From contig NW_008710179.1 in the NCBI RefSeq assembly GCF_000327385.1, positions 118,560-182,559 on the forward strand: a DNA stretch of 64,000 nt, read 5' to 3'. Positions 37,968 to 51,100 of this stretch are shown here, one piece after another. The DNA comes from Lottia gigantea (taxonomy: Eukaryota > Mollusca > Gastropoda > Lottiidae). A program made the translations under genes and the position numbers. Below the pieces are notes generated by a model, which worked only from the letters and a program-made list of their open reading frames with translations, made no database searches and was not told the DNA's origin. The first letter of the stretch is position 1. The number at the start of each line of letters is the position of its first letter.

Positions 37968-39126
37968 CTACCTCCCAAAACAACATTCATTGTGACTGTA
38001 TTAAAGTCTTGTGCCAGAGCTTTCGTAACTTTGTCATTAGTTCAACCTTTACTCTCAAAACAACATTCATTGTGTCTATATTAAAATCTAACCCCCACCC
38101 AAAACAACATCATTATGTCAACAGTTACCGGTGTCTTGTCTATTAATGTTACTAGTAGGCTACGAATTCACATAATTAAACGGATTTATGAATGAAAAAT
38201 CAAATTTTTTACTTTAACAAAAATATATGGATATAGATATATGGATTTATGTTCGTCCGTTCGGGGTCCAATCCCGTTTACTTAAAGTAACAGATTTCAT
38301 GTGTTCATGAACAAGCTATTTACGAGGATTAACACAAGTGTATTCGATTAATGAAAATTATGAATAACTGTGCCGAAATGAATATATGCCTTATATTACT
38401 GTGCCCAAAGAGAGTGTGTTTCAAACAAAGAATACGTGCCTGATTAAATCTGTGCTGAGATGACCATGCCTAAATGACCCATGCTTAACCTAAATGTTTG
38501 TGCCTAACTGCCTTGTGAATAGTCGGCATTTTTAATATATCAAAATAGCATTCAGATAAATAAGAAATTTCTGATTTGAAGGCTCAAATTTCGACGGTGA
38601 AATCTATGCACAAATAGGTCTGAGGTGAATCTCCATGGTTAACCTAGCTGAGTCCTTTACTTTCTGGTGCTGGTCCTGCAAGTACAGATGGTGATCTTGA
38701 AACGTCGTTTTAGTGCTCGGTCTAATATTGGGTTCAATATTGAGTGATTTTTGCGAATACTGCAGTTGGAGTCATTACCTTGACCAGCAAAGAGATGGCT
38801 TTTCCCCTTTGATTTTGTGGCTTGGTGTGCTTGCTACGTTGGGGAAACGATCGACATATTGGTAATTTCGGTTGTCTTTTTTACCCATTGGGGAATATTA
38901 ACCTACATCATGACTTTTATAAAAATGCGTTAGTGTGGGCGTGTTTGAGCCTTACAATAGATGCTTTTGTTTGAGGTGCAAATTTATTTCATCTCGATAT
39001 CATCGATCAAATCTTTTAATTGTTGGTATTACAATCATCACATCAGAGATTTCTGAAACACTCAGATAACGATCCCTTTTACCAATTCCCTAAAAGACTT
39101 GATTGAAATTGTGGACTGTAGCCAAA

Positions 39127-39262
39127 TAAAAATGGATTGCCCCACGAAAAAATCTTACAACCGACTAATTCCATTACTGCAATAAAACACCATATACCAT
39201 TGCCCCTCCAGATATATTACTTACCCCTGGCCTCAGACCCATCAAGTCTGGCTGGGGGTCTT
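39127..39262 (+). repeat. Dispersed repeat family D, copy 1
   Basis: Shares with 60978-61100: ACAACCGACTAATTCCATTA, CACCATATA, TGCCCCTCC and ATCAAGTCTGGCTG.GGGTCT. Confidence 0.6.
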
Positions 39263-40794
39263 TATAGAAATCTTATCATATAGGACTACAAAATGCAAAT
39301 TTAGATAAATGATTTTCAAAAAATGTTATGCATTTGTTTTTACCTTTTTACCTTTTTGCTAAAACCTCCGCCATCTCATCACAAGCCGTTTTCCTTACGA
39401 AAATTACTGAACTGCATGTTAAAGTAATGCGGACATTGACTAAGTGTAACAGGTAGGGTACAGTCATTATACGAAACCGATACCGACAGAACGATTTCGA
39501 AATTTCTACCTGAAGTTCGTGGTAAAGTAGATTTACATTTCGACAGTCGGCTGACTGGATTGGAGCGTGCCAAGCACTGTTATTATATATCACCACCTTA
39601 AAAAATGATAGTTGGAACCCCATGAAACAACGTTTCGACTAGGATACATTCTGTAGAGTAGCTACTGTGTGGTAGATTAACGGATTAGTGTTTAATACTT
39701 AAAGCTTATATTCCCCATCAGGTAGGTGTATTTATATCCAGTATTCTATGGTGTCGGGTTTCACTATACCAGATGTAAAGCATATGTATATATTTAGAAC
39801 TGATGTCTACCAACTTGTGTTTGAGTGTCTATACTCTAAATTACTTTGTTTGATAGCTTAAATACGACTATTTCTAATGAATAGTTAAGGAGTAGCCATT
39901 GAGAATTTTAAGTACTGGATAATGTCGCGGATACTTCTGCAGTAGTTTATTGAAAAAAAAAAACCTATTTGAATTCGAAAGATTCATTATTCAATTGGTT
40001 TCATTTCTGAATTACTGCCGCCCTGACTAACAATTTGTTAATTGATGTGCAATTTCTGAAAAAAAGACACATTTTCTGGCTAAAACGAGTGCTGGATACA
40101 CCGATTATGTACATTTTTTAAAATCTAGTAGAATAAGCTTTACAGATGAGATCACTTTCACTCATTAATATTATCAACTGAGAGGTTCATCCACCCGTAA
40201 CACTTCTCAGTGCCAAAATCTGGCGTTGAGTTCTGGGTTAAGACACAACATGGTGAAACAATGAAGCTAGTTAAGTAATTGTTTCACAACTTACAAAAAC
40301 AAATCTACAGACGTAACCACCGTTTTTTATCAATTACGAACATCATTTCTAAGTCTTATTCTAAAAAGCGTTTTAGGGGGTGAGAGCCAATACCGGGTCG
40401 ACTCTCGAAAGTACTAGCATAGGATTACTAAAATCAGCCATAGCTTATGAATCAATAAGACTGAAATGATTTATTAGTCAAAATGTCTCAAAATGGATCT
40501 TCTACCGAGTCTCTATAAATAGTGATATTTTGACTATGATATAATTCTTATAAAATATTTAAGACCCAGATTTATAAAATATAAATTCTATTCATACACA
40601 TGTAAACCATTATTGTATTGTTTCCTTTCCTGTCTCATGACTTTACAGGAAATCGTATAACAGAAATCTGGAGGGCTATAACAAAAGTTTCTAAAATATA
40701 ATAATATAGCTTTTCTTTCATACATCTTGATTTATCATCCTTGATATCCTTGGGTATTTGAGTATCTTTGGGTCTTGAATATATATGTACATGT

Positions 40795-41013
40795 ATATAG
40801 TTTTCAGAAATACTAGAAATGTACGAAAATTGCATAATTCCTTCAAAAATACCTCAAACTAAGAGTTCCACTTTCTATTTCAATGTTTTTTCTATAATAT
40901 ATGAAACGCGTACAATTCTGGACACTCATGGAATTAAAGGCTTAAATTTTGACTGATACGCTGAGCTAAAAAAATTCTCGTTTCTGAGACTAAGGTATGA
41001 TCTATCCCTTTAA
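40795..41013 (+). repeat. Dispersed repeat family A, copy 3
   Basis: Matches copy 1 in TTTTCAGAA.TACTAGAAATG, TTCCTTCAAAAA and ATTCTGGACACTCATGGA, and ends TATCCCTTTAA. The left end is uncertain. Confidence 0.6.
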
Positions 41014-41749
41014 ATTATTATCCATCTCTTAAAATCTGTCCTTTTATATTGAATTTATTCATAAAACATTTCTTATCGTGTATATCCTTTTTCTAAAAAG
41101 TTTTTATTTACAAAATATCTTAACGTTCGTATTACCAGCTTATGACCTGCGTAGTTTTATTTAAATTCATGTAGGCCTATGTTAATTTGTTTTTTTATGT
41201 CAAGTTGACATACCAATACTAATGGCTTCATTTATCGGTCGTACATCTATCGCAAACACCACTCACTTTTGTACCCGGGTTTGTCAACTTGGTATATTTT
41301 TCGGGAATTTCCACATAAAACTATTAACGTTGTTTTGGATGTTTTTACAAGCAACTTAATGATTACCTCAATATTCTTCGATTCTGTGTATGTTGTTAAT
41401 CTGTAGGTCAAAAAGGCCTTGTAGAGAAATTTTAGGCGCTGTTTTTGCTGAGAACAAGAAATGAAAGGCTATGTATTCTTTCACACTGAATATAATTATG
41501 TAGTAGATATACACGTAGTTTGTGCTGCACTGATTTATTGACACAGTAAAGTTAATTAGATTTTCATTAGACCAACCTGCACTAACTCATTGACTACACA
41601 AACTTACTCAAGTCATCTACCATTTAGTCGCTACATATTTAACACTGGTTCCATTTAATATAACAACTTCATTTCATGCTTCGTCAAAACTTTATAAAGA
41701 TTTTTGATATTCTATTGCTAAAAACTTCGTCCCTTTATGACATATTTCT

Positions 41750-41960
41750 TTTAAAGGGATTTAGTCGTTTGCTGGTTGAAAGAGCTCAATTTCGACTATA
41801 TATCCATTATAACAGAATTAAAATCTGACATCCAGTTCCTCTACAATGAAACAAATTGTACTACGGAAGTTGAGATTGCCATCATTTCCAGGCCATTTTG
41901 ACATGTAGATATTGCTGATGACGTCATAATATCATCAAATCATCTAGTCAGTAATGACCA
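41750..41960 (+). repeat. Dispersed repeat family B, copy 4
   Basis: Begins TTTTAAAGGGATTTAGTCGT and has GAGCTCAATTTCGACT; the right end is diverged and approximate. Confidence 0.45.
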
Positions 41961-42403
41961 TAAGTGAATTAAGTGTAGACGTTCCAGGTTTTTTATTTGT
42001 AGGGAAACCGAGGGAAGAATTTCAATTCTAAAAAGTCATACGGGTAGCTGAAATTCTTGTCCTTAATCAACAAAGAAAGCAAACTTCCGACTATTCACCC
42101 GTCGAATTAAGATATGAATTAACTAAATATTCCAGTTCATCTGCACAGTTTTGGATAATTCTCGATTTTAAATCATCTACCTACAGTAGAGTAAAGATCG
42201 AGTACCAGTGAAAGCTGATCGTGTATTATCTGAAGTCTACAGATGTATAATGTCACTCTACACTCTTCCTTCTGACTGTTATCTCGTCTGATTCATCCCA
42301 CTCCTTTATATTAATCATCATTATCACAACTCTTCATATTTCTTATATAGCCTTGGAGTATCAATATCAGGTGAATTATATCACACGATAGACCTAATTA
42401 GAC

Positions 42404-43118
42404 CAGGAGCCCAGAGGGGTCAGCCTAGCTGAAAAACTAACCAATTCTTATATGTATCACTATTCTCCATGGACATTCCCTTTAAAGGAAATGGACGTCT
42501 GCCGGGCATGCATTGGTGGGTGTGGCCAGGAGAGGTCAAAGAAGAGTACCATTAAGATAGGCTAGTTCAGCTTGTCAAATAACTAATAGAAACTAGTACC
42601 AAAGTGGTCAGCATACAGCCATATACTATAAATGACTTTTGCCAGACATTTCCAGTGGTGGACTGTGTCCGCCAGACAATGATATCCGATACAAGAAAAT
42701 TGAGCTAGATCAGCTTATGAGCTAACTGCATGAAACCTTTTGTAAAATCTTCGTCTTTAACATGTGAATCAAGAATGACCACTGCCAGACATTTTCTGTG
42801 GTGGAAAGCCCCTGCCAGACGACCCCATGTGACCCCACCCTCTAAAATGACCTAGGTTAGCCCATGAGCTAACTGCATGAAACCTTTTGTGAAATGTTCG
42901 TCATTGTTTCATGTATCGAGAATGACCACTGCCAGACATTTCCTGTGGTGGAAAGCCCGTGCCAGACGCCCCAAGTGACCCCTACCCATAAAATGACCTA
43001 GGTTAGCCCATGAGCTAACTGGATGAAACCTTTTGTAAAATGTTCGTTATTGTTTTTCGTGTATCAAGAATGACCACTGCCAGACATTTTCTGTGGTGGA
43101 AAGCCCCTGCCAGATGCC
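42404..43118 (+). repeat. Left terminal inverted repeat with 146 bp subrepeats
   Basis: An outer unique part of about 320 bp, then three subrepeats (GAGCTAACTGCATGAAACC-like starts at about 42721, 42868 and 43014) carrying GACCACTGCCAGACATTTTC and TAGCCCATGAGCTAAC. It runs into the gap, so its full length is hidden. Confidence 0.9.
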
Positions 43119-43659
43119 NNNNNNNNNNNNNNNNNNNNNNNNNNNNNNNNNNNNNNNNNNNNNNNNNNNNNNNNNNNNNNNNNNNNNNNNNNNNNNNNNN
43201 NNNNNNNNNNNNNNNNNNNNNNNNNNNNNNNNNNNNNNNNNNNNNNNNNNNNNNNNNNNNNNNNNNNNNNNNNNNNNNNNNNNNNNNNNNNNNNNNNNNN
43301 NNNNNNNNNNNNNNNNNNNNNNNNNNNNNNNNNNNNNNNNNNNNNNNNNNNNNNNNNNNNNNNNNNNNNNNNNNNNNNNNNNNNNNNNNNNNNNNNNNNN
43401 NNNNNNNNNNNNNNNNNNNNNNNNNNNNNNNNNNNNNNNNNNNNNNNNNNNNNNNNNNNNNNNNNNNNNNNNNNNNNNNNNNNNNNNNNNNNNNNNNNNN
43501 NNNNNNNNNNNNNNNNNNNNNNNNNNNNNNNNNNNNNNNNNNNNNNNNNNNNNNNNNNNNNNNNNNNNNNNNNNNNNNNNNNNNNNNNNNNNNNNNNNNN
43601 NNNNNNNNNNNNNNNNNNNNNNNNNNNNNNNNNNNNNNNNNNNNNNNNNNNNNNNNNNN
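43119..43659. other. Assembly gap (541 N)
   Basis: Run of N between the left inverted repeat and the end of the transposase-like gene. Frames drawn through it are artefacts. The collapse of near-identical subrepeats may have caused the gap. Confidence 0.99.
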
Positions 43660-46600
43660 GAAATTTTGCAAGTTCGTTCTTGAAAACTCCATTGGTAAGA
43701 AGTTTTTGTCCACTTTGGCGTATTGTTTGTTCTGGCCTTGTTATGACACAGACAGAATCAACGGCCCCTCGTAGTCTCCTCTCACTGTCTTTGATGGAAT
43801 TCTCTACATATTTGTCAAGACAAACGTGTGCTTCATTTGCATCATATGAACAGACTGCTGACAATATTCTCCTAGCAATTGATCCATAGGATGCGCCTAT
43901 GTTTGTTTGCGTGAGGATCGAATGGAGAAGAAGGCCACCATCATAGACATGAACATAATTCCTTGGAAGCTCCGACTCTGTGACAGGTTCAGTCTGTAGG
44001 GACTCCAGTTTCTTCAGAAGTACCGATTTATTAGTTTTAACATGGGTCCCATCACAATGTGCAAGCGATAATGGGTATGTAGTAATTGGGTAGGAGAGAA
44101 CATTTTTTAGATCAAAGTTTGTCTCCTCTGCAACAACAATAATCATACGTATAAACATATCCCTTAGGCTTTCAGCGTTTGTCTTTGCTCCCTGTAAGGC
44201 CGGTGACTTGGTTTTCTTCTTGACATTTTCAGCAGCAAAGTTTTGTACTCGTGTACGTTTGACTGGTTGAAGAAAGCGATGGTTGTTGCTGTCCCATTCA
44301 TGTAAGAATTTTTCCCTTGCATCCTCACCCCTTTTCAGTGTATTCAGCAACATTGACCAAGCAACCTAAAGTTTCACTTTTGAAAGGATTGCAAAATTCA
44401 TCAATTTTTGCACTCAATGCTGCCATTTGACTGTTGTCCTTTTTTATTCTTGAAGGACGACACTGGGCAGCTGCAGTTTCCCCTAGTTCCAGCCCAGCTA
44501 ATGTTCTTAACTCAGTTACAGCCATAGCTCTCTGGGTCATGCTTAACGACCACCTTCGCATGGCAGTTTCTGAATGCGACAATCCCTTTCATTTGAGATG
44601 CTGCATCACGGTTCACAGACTGTTCTAAAGACAGGTCAACAGCTGATCTACTGTAATCTTTGGTAGTACGTCTGACCGAAAATGCACCCTTTTCCAAAAT
44701 CTCAATCAACTTAGGGTCACATGATTTCAGCTTCTGAAGGAAAAGCGTTCCCCATCTGGCATAGTTAGGACGATTGAGGCTGAAGAATACACCAAGTATC
44801 ATTGGAAACACATTGATATAACTATTGACATCATTTGTCTTCACACATCTCTGCAACTCTCTGTGCAGACGATTGATGAGGAAGATGTAAGTTGCCCAGA
44901 ATTGAGCTGTTGGTCCTTGGCTACCATCAATAATCATCTGGAAGAATTCCTCATACTTCTCAAGATGCTGCAATACAACTGGATCTAAAAGATGCACTTC
45001 TGCCTGGTTTGCATTTGAAGGTAATGTGTGCATCACTAGTACGACTGACTCATATTCTTCTTCGGGTAAGTCCAGAAGAAAACGTTGATATAGCTTCTGC
45101 TCCAAGACATTTGCCAGCAATTCATGAATTCTTAGCAGTTGTAAATTTGCCTTTGATGAATCCCATCATTGATCCTTCAGCAAGGATGTCTGCCTCTGTA
45201 AGTATGAACTCTATTCCTGTTTCATTTATCAACTGCACCGTAGAAATCTAGTTCAACATGAAAATTACCAAGCATGATTAACAGGTTGTCAAACATTGGA
45301 CTTTCTATTGCTTGTATAGAGTATGCTTTCAAAGCCACAGCCAAATCATAGGTAACAATGGAATAATCTTGTCCTGTTTCCCTTGCAACATTCATGTTGC
45401 GGATCATTGTCTCTTTGACTACATCATTGTTAGTTGGCGATCTAGATATAGGGTCCATGTAGCAAATTCGTTGCATCGGTAAGACATCCTTGATGTACAT
45501 GCTGATAAATCCAGCATACAGTGGTGTGTTGCCCTCAAACAATTTCCAAAGCCAACAGAGATCCAGTGCTTTCATTGCCAGTTTTACTTTCCTCTGGATT
45601 ACATTTGGTTCTGTAGATTTAGATGTAATCATATTGGATGTTTCAGCCGTATCTGTAGATTCAGCTGTAATTGCGTTGGAAGATTCAGACATATTAGCAC
45701 TCGTGACAAACATAGCCGTATTGAGAGGTTTCCTAAATGGGGGTATCTCTCGTTGACTTCCAACAAACCTTCGTCGGTTCCTTCCATCTCGAAATTCTAT
45801 TGGAATGTTATTTGTTTCTCTGTCATGCTGCAAAATATTCTGGTATGTATGACCGACAGTGGCGTGTAATGTTTCTTTGCCATCTAATGTTTCTATGTTG
45901 GCATCATTGTTGTCCCAGACACAGGCAGTTGCTAAACCTGGTTCAAGTCGAATACCATCAGGAGTGTCACGTTCATCAGATTCTACTGAATATGCAAATT
46001 CTGTCTCCAGACCTTTTGTTTCACTGTAACTGATGCTGTGTCCCGCTCTGTTTAAAATCTGCTTGGATAGCTTGGATCCGGTGAGAGATGCTAAGCCAAG
46101 ACCCAAAGCAATGTGCTTCCATGGTTTAACTGTACCACGAGAAACATTGTAAATTGCATCAGAAGCCATTGCAGTCACCTTGCGATCTATTGTATCCTTG
46201 AATGAGCCTTGGGGACTTTTTGTCAATCCACAGAGGAGAGACTCCTGAAAAAGAGATCCAACTGCTCTGGTATTTCTTGGGCACATTCCTTCAAATTTTG
46301 CACTGTTGTGGGATTCGGAGTTTTAAATTTTGGCAGCTGCATTATCTTTGAACGAATATGAAGAGCTGCCCATCGTAATTTGTCATCCTCTTGGTGTCGT
46401 TCAGCATCCTCATGAAGTTGGGCTCTGGCATCTTCTGTTACAGTACAACTGTGAATGAAGTTTCCCTTCCGATAATCAGCTAACTTGGTATTGATTTTTG
46501 ATCCTAACTTGTCATTAATCTTTCTGAGAAGATTCTGAGCTGTGTAGGTCACAATGTCTGCCCTTTCACCCCCAATACCTGTAAACTCAACTTTGTACAC

Positions 46601-46800
46601 GTCTAGTAAATCGGAGACTAAGACAGATGGCTTGTTGTCTATTACTTCAGTTTCAATATAGGTGCACAAAGAGGTAAATGCCGTCTTGTGGTAATACTGA
46701 GACGTATTAAAAAAAACAACTACTTACCGTTTTCTTTGAGTGTAAAAGTGACAGAAAGGCCTTTCAATTCAGGCCTCCATTTTATTTCCAGGGAAGCCAT
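43660..46800 (-). pseudogene. Transposase-like gene of the long-TIR element, interrupted
   Basis: Successive minus-strand open stretches (46669-46223, 46286-45222, 45120-44512, 44582-44325, 44353 into the gap) read as parts of one protein of roughly 900 residues in several frames, so this copy looks inactive. A short possible first exon begins at 46800 and ends at a GTAAGT donor at 46727. Striking blocks are YIKDVLPMQRICYMDP, SIVTYDLAVALKAY, MLGNFHVELDFYGAV, LNRPNYARWGTLFLQKL, GAFSVRRT, SRSAVDLSLEQSVNRDA and KGIVAF. I recall similar proteins as uncharacterised, highly repeated predictions in corals, molluscs and fish. An RNase-H-type fold with the acidic residues in YDLA, FHVE and VNRD is a guess. 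Family not named. Confidence 0.65.
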
Positions 46801-46904
46801 TCTAATGGTATAGATAACATTTTCAGACCACAATATCATAAAATTAAACCATTAGCTAACATGGTCACTTTTTTAATATTTTCTTTTCAGAATTATTATA
46901 AATG

Positions 46905-47757
46905 TCAAGCAGGGGTTTTCCACCACAGAAAATGTCTGGCAGTGGTCATTCTTGATACACGAAACAACGACGAACATTTTACAAAAGGTTTCATGCGGTT
47001 AGCTCATGGGCTAACCTAGGTTATTTTAGGGGGCTCATTTGGGGGCGTCTGGCAGGGGTTTTCCACCACAGAAAATGTCTGGCAGTGGTCATTCTTGATA
47101 CACATGTTAAAGACGAAGATTTTACAAAAGGTTTCATGCGGTTAGCTCATGGGCTAACCTAGGTTATTTTAGGGGGTGGGGTCATTTGGGGGCGTCTGGC
47201 AGGGGTTTTCCACCACAGAAAATGTCTGGCAGTGGTCATTCTTGATACACATGTTAAAGACGAAGATTTTACAAAAGGTTTCATGCGGTTAGCTCATGGG
47301 CTAACCTAGGTTATTTTAGGGGGTGGGGTCATTTGGGGGCGTCTGGCAGGGGTTTTCCACTACAGAAAATGTCTGGCAGTGGTCATTCTTGATACACATG
47401 TTAAAGACGAAGATTTTACAAAAGGTTTCATGCAGTTAGCTCATAAGCTGATCTAGCTCAATTTTCTTGTATCGGATATCATTGTCTGGCGGACACAGTC
47501 CACCACTGGAAATGTCTGGCAAAAGTCATTTATAGTATATGGCTGTATGCTGACCACTTTGGTACTAGTTTCTATTAGTTATTTGACAAGCTGAACTAGC
47601 CTATCATAATGGTACTCTTCTTTGACCTCTCCTGGCCACACCCACCAATACATGCCCGGCAGACGTCCATTTCCTTTAAAGGGAATGTCCATGGAGAATA
47701 GTGATACATATAAGAATTGGTTAGTTTTTCAGCTAGGCTGACCCCTCTGGGCTCCTG
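46905..47757 (-). repeat. Right terminal inverted repeat with 146 bp subrepeats
   Basis: Four subrepeats in inverse orientation to the left end, with AGCTCATGGGCTAACCTAGG at about 47001, 47144, 47291 and the variant at 47438 (spacing 143-147), then the unique outer part ending GGGCTCCTG at 47757. Confidence 0.9.
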
Positions 47758-48119
47758 CTCTAAATGTACTTTGTCAAGCATTTGGCAAGGCAAAGTACAC
47801 AATTTGATAGATTCTGCTATCCTTTTGAGCGCCACCTGCACATAGTCGTTCAAGAGTTCACAAAGGACAAAACACAAAATTGTGTTGGAATAAAATAACA
47901 TAACCTTTTAAAGCGACACAAGTAAAAAATGACAATTATATACTTGATATATTCTCCTAGGAAAGGAATTAATTTTAACTAAAATAGGTATGTAGGTCAA
48001 ACTTCAAGATTATAACAAAATATCTAACATTGCTTAAAAACACAGATTGATTAATAATAAGGCGAATATAAGGATAGCCATTCAAAGGATATTACTATTT
48101 CTTTATACTTTTTTACAGA

Positions 48120-51100
48120 ATGTCCAGTCCAAAAACAGAACATTTCAAAGGTCAAAGTTACCGTAAAATAAAGTCTCAATGCATAAAGAAGAAGGGACTT
48201 TTTGTAGATACGTCATTTCCGGCGTGTGGTCCCAGTGTATTCCATTCAAGACCTGCACCAGCAGATATCATTTGGAAAAGACCAAAGGTAAAATCATATT
48301 GTAATAATGCACAGCCTCCGAAACATCCAGGTCTTTGCCGATCTGCGACTTAGCTTGCCGACCTTCTTTTGTATTTTGGTATTCCACAATTACTGACTCT
48401 ATTGGTGGACAAGATTGACTCACTCAAGTCTTTTACCTTTAACAAGAATTTACGTATAAGAACGTAGGCTTGCTGGCAGAATGCAATAATTACTAAAACC
48501 CCACACTTCGCATTACGTATTTGGAATAGTCCCGCACCCCCACGTGCACTTTTCTAATCAATTATCTCCTTCGGTTGTCTTCAGCTGTCTACAGTTAACC
48601 AAGGTACCAAGGATATTCCTTCAGATTATAATTATCCATAATGATATTTACAGGATATTGTTCCAGACCCTAAATTTTTCATAGATAAAGCTAGTGCTGA
48701 TGATTTTGCTCAAGGAACTTTAGGAAATTGTTGGTTTGTTGCTGCTTGTGCTTGTATCGCTGAGGATTCCAGTCTTTGGAAGAAGGTAGGAGAACAATAT
48801 TACAATGCAAGATTATTATAGTTATGTGGGGTAAAGGGAATGGCTTCATACACCGACAGAGCTACAGACATTGGCAGAAAACCTGTCCCTTTCACTAGCA
48901 GGTAGTGGCAAAACTATCATATCAGGACTGGCTGAACCAAACTAACGAGGCCCTACCCCTAAGGGGGGACCCATCCCAAGATGCGCAAGAGAGTATATAT
49001 GGGGCCCCAACCCTCGGGCTCCCATTTATCTAGTTGAGCCATTGTTAGAATTGGCAGCTTCTCTCGTAGTTCTAAAGTTCCTAGATTATGACCAATGTTG
49101 CTGATTATTTTCTAGTTATATCTGAAATCGTAGAATTATATTCATATTTGAAGGAACGTCCCTAAGTATTTGCGTAATGTACATGATGCCATCTTCTCCC
49201 ATCAGTCACCCTAAAAACAAACGAAACTAAGAGCTAACGATGCCACATCGTGCCTTACTTTTTTCTATTTTTTCTATAGGTCGTACCTGACTATCATGAA
49301 CAAGAGTGGTGTAAAGAAAATAAATATGCTGGTATATTCCACTTTAGATTTTGGAGATGTGGAAAATGGTTGGATGTTGTCATTGACGACCAGTTACCAA
49401 CCAGGGGTGGAAAACTCATCTTCTTACATTCTAAATCTAGAAATGAATTTTGGTCAGCCTTGTTAGAAAAGGCTTATGCTAAGTATGTACTTTCATAGTC
49501 AATGTATCATCTTGTGGAATGACACTGTTAAAAATTTCAGACCTTGATCAAAACATTGATAAAATAATGATGGCAATTGCTATAAAATACCAATAGAGCT
49601 GAAGGATTTAATTGAGAAATGTATTCCATACTATCAGCTAGAATAAACCTCGAAATTCTTCATTTTAGCATCAAAAACAACCCTTTGCTCGACTAACTGC
49701 ATAACCAAATATGCCCATCAAATAATGAACATTATAAGCTACATAGGCTACCTCTGTCGTTTGACCCATTTGCAAACCAATAAAGACATCCCGGTAAATG
49801 CAAGGCCAAACACAAGATGCTTTGTAACTTCTGGTTGTAGGTTATTTGGAAGTTATGAAGCTTTAACAGCAGGTAAATCAAGAGATGCTATGGTAGATTT
49901 AACTGGTGGTGCAGGAGAGACATTAGATATGATAGACTATAGAGGAGAAGAGAAGAAAATGAGATTATTTGACATTCTTCATAAGGCTAAAGAAAATAAT
50001 TCATTGATGTGTGCCTCCATACAGGTCAGTTGAGCCACTTTTTCATTTGCTAGGTTTATAGATTTAAAGGGAGTCCATGACAAATATCCTGGCAAAGAAT
50101 TGTGTAGCCAGCGGTAATAACTACACTATCCAATTTCACAGATTTTTTTTTTTTATCATAATGAAGGAACCAGAATTAGTATTTTATTGTGGGAAGTGAT
50201 GCAGATCGTTTAAATTAAGCTCAATCCGCCACTGAAGCTGAGTTGACCTATCCATGAGTATGGGAGTTGTCTCACCCAAACAACCGCCACAACCGGAAGT
50301 TAATATTGGCGTGAAAATTGGTATTGGTGTGGTTATGAAAAGTACAATTTAAAAAAATGGGTTACTCTATTTCTTTATATGTCATTATGTTTGACTCAAG
50401 AAGTGAAACCCCCTAATGCGTTTGATGTCTGGAAAGTGAATTTGCATTTCTGAGAAGGTTGACAGCTTCCGTTCTTGGGCTATTTATACATTTGAAAAGA
50501 AACAACAATGGGTGTAAATGCCAGATTTACATTGATATACAGAGTATCATAGTAGTGTATTTTTAATATATAATACTTGTTGCATTCTACAGTCTACAAG
50601 AAAGGGAGAAGTGCCAATGATTCCTATCAAGAGCGTGAAAATAACATTGTCTTAATGTATTATACATATACCTACTATTTAGTTACTAAACGTACTTTGT
50701 AGGTCTATACAATTTAAAAGAATATTGCCCTCCTACTGTGACGTAACGAACTAGTTTTAGAGCAGACACCCCCGATACATTTGGCTTTGACTGTGGTTGG
50801 GTTCGAATTGTGCGATCACAGATCATCCTATGAATAATTCTCAATTGCGACTACAATCAAAGGTCCTTGAACTGAAGAAAATAATCTGTTCATTCAGTGG
50901 TATGTACAGCTACATGGAATGTATTTCTACATGGGTGTATTAAAAGAAACGTTTTTTTTTTGGTTATTCGGATAATCTCAATTCATTTTGATTTCTCTTA
51001 TGTTCCTTTAGAGTGGAAGGACTTACGCAGGACGGGCCCCGATTGACGTAGAAGTGGCGCCACAGTATGCTTCAAAGTTCATGCTTGCATAAAAATGAAT

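Larger units (their letters stand above)
37968..42403. other. Gene-free stretch between DPP7 and the transposon
   Basis: Holds the DPP7 3' UTR and dispersed repeats of families A, B and D. No open frame has exon borders or a recognisable motif. Confidence 0.55.
42404..47757 (-). mobile_element. DNA-transposon-like element with long terminal inverted repeats
   Basis: The element is bounded by inverted copies that begin CAGGAGCCCAGAGGGGTCAG. The outer 118 bp of the two ends differ at one position and the next 50 bp at about one more, which points to a recent insertion. The ends extend inward as 146 bp subrepeats; the interior carries a minus-strand transposase-like gene and a 541 bp gap. The flanks (AATTAGAC on the left, CTCTAAAT on the right) show no obvious target duplication. 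Long TIRs with internal subrepeats and a several-hundred-residue protein suggest a cut-and-paste element. The superfamily could not be named with certainty. No capsid, envelope, integrase or polymerase motif was seen. Confidence 0.85.

Noticed and set aside
43015-43774. Open frames across 43119-43659 on both strands
   Set aside because: They run through N and join the inverted repeat to the transposase-like gene artificially.
42404-47757. Polinton or retrovirus-like element
   Set aside because: No polymerase, integrase, protease, capsid or envelope-like block was seen; long TIRs and one transposase-like gene fit a plain DNA transposon.
47596-47901. 101-residue minus-strand frame at the right edge of the transposon
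   Set aside because: It crosses the inverted repeat end into host flank and has no family motif.
50795-50840. Possible tRNA B-box (GGTTCGAAT)
   Set aside because: No matching A-box or cloverleaf stems could be drawn around it.
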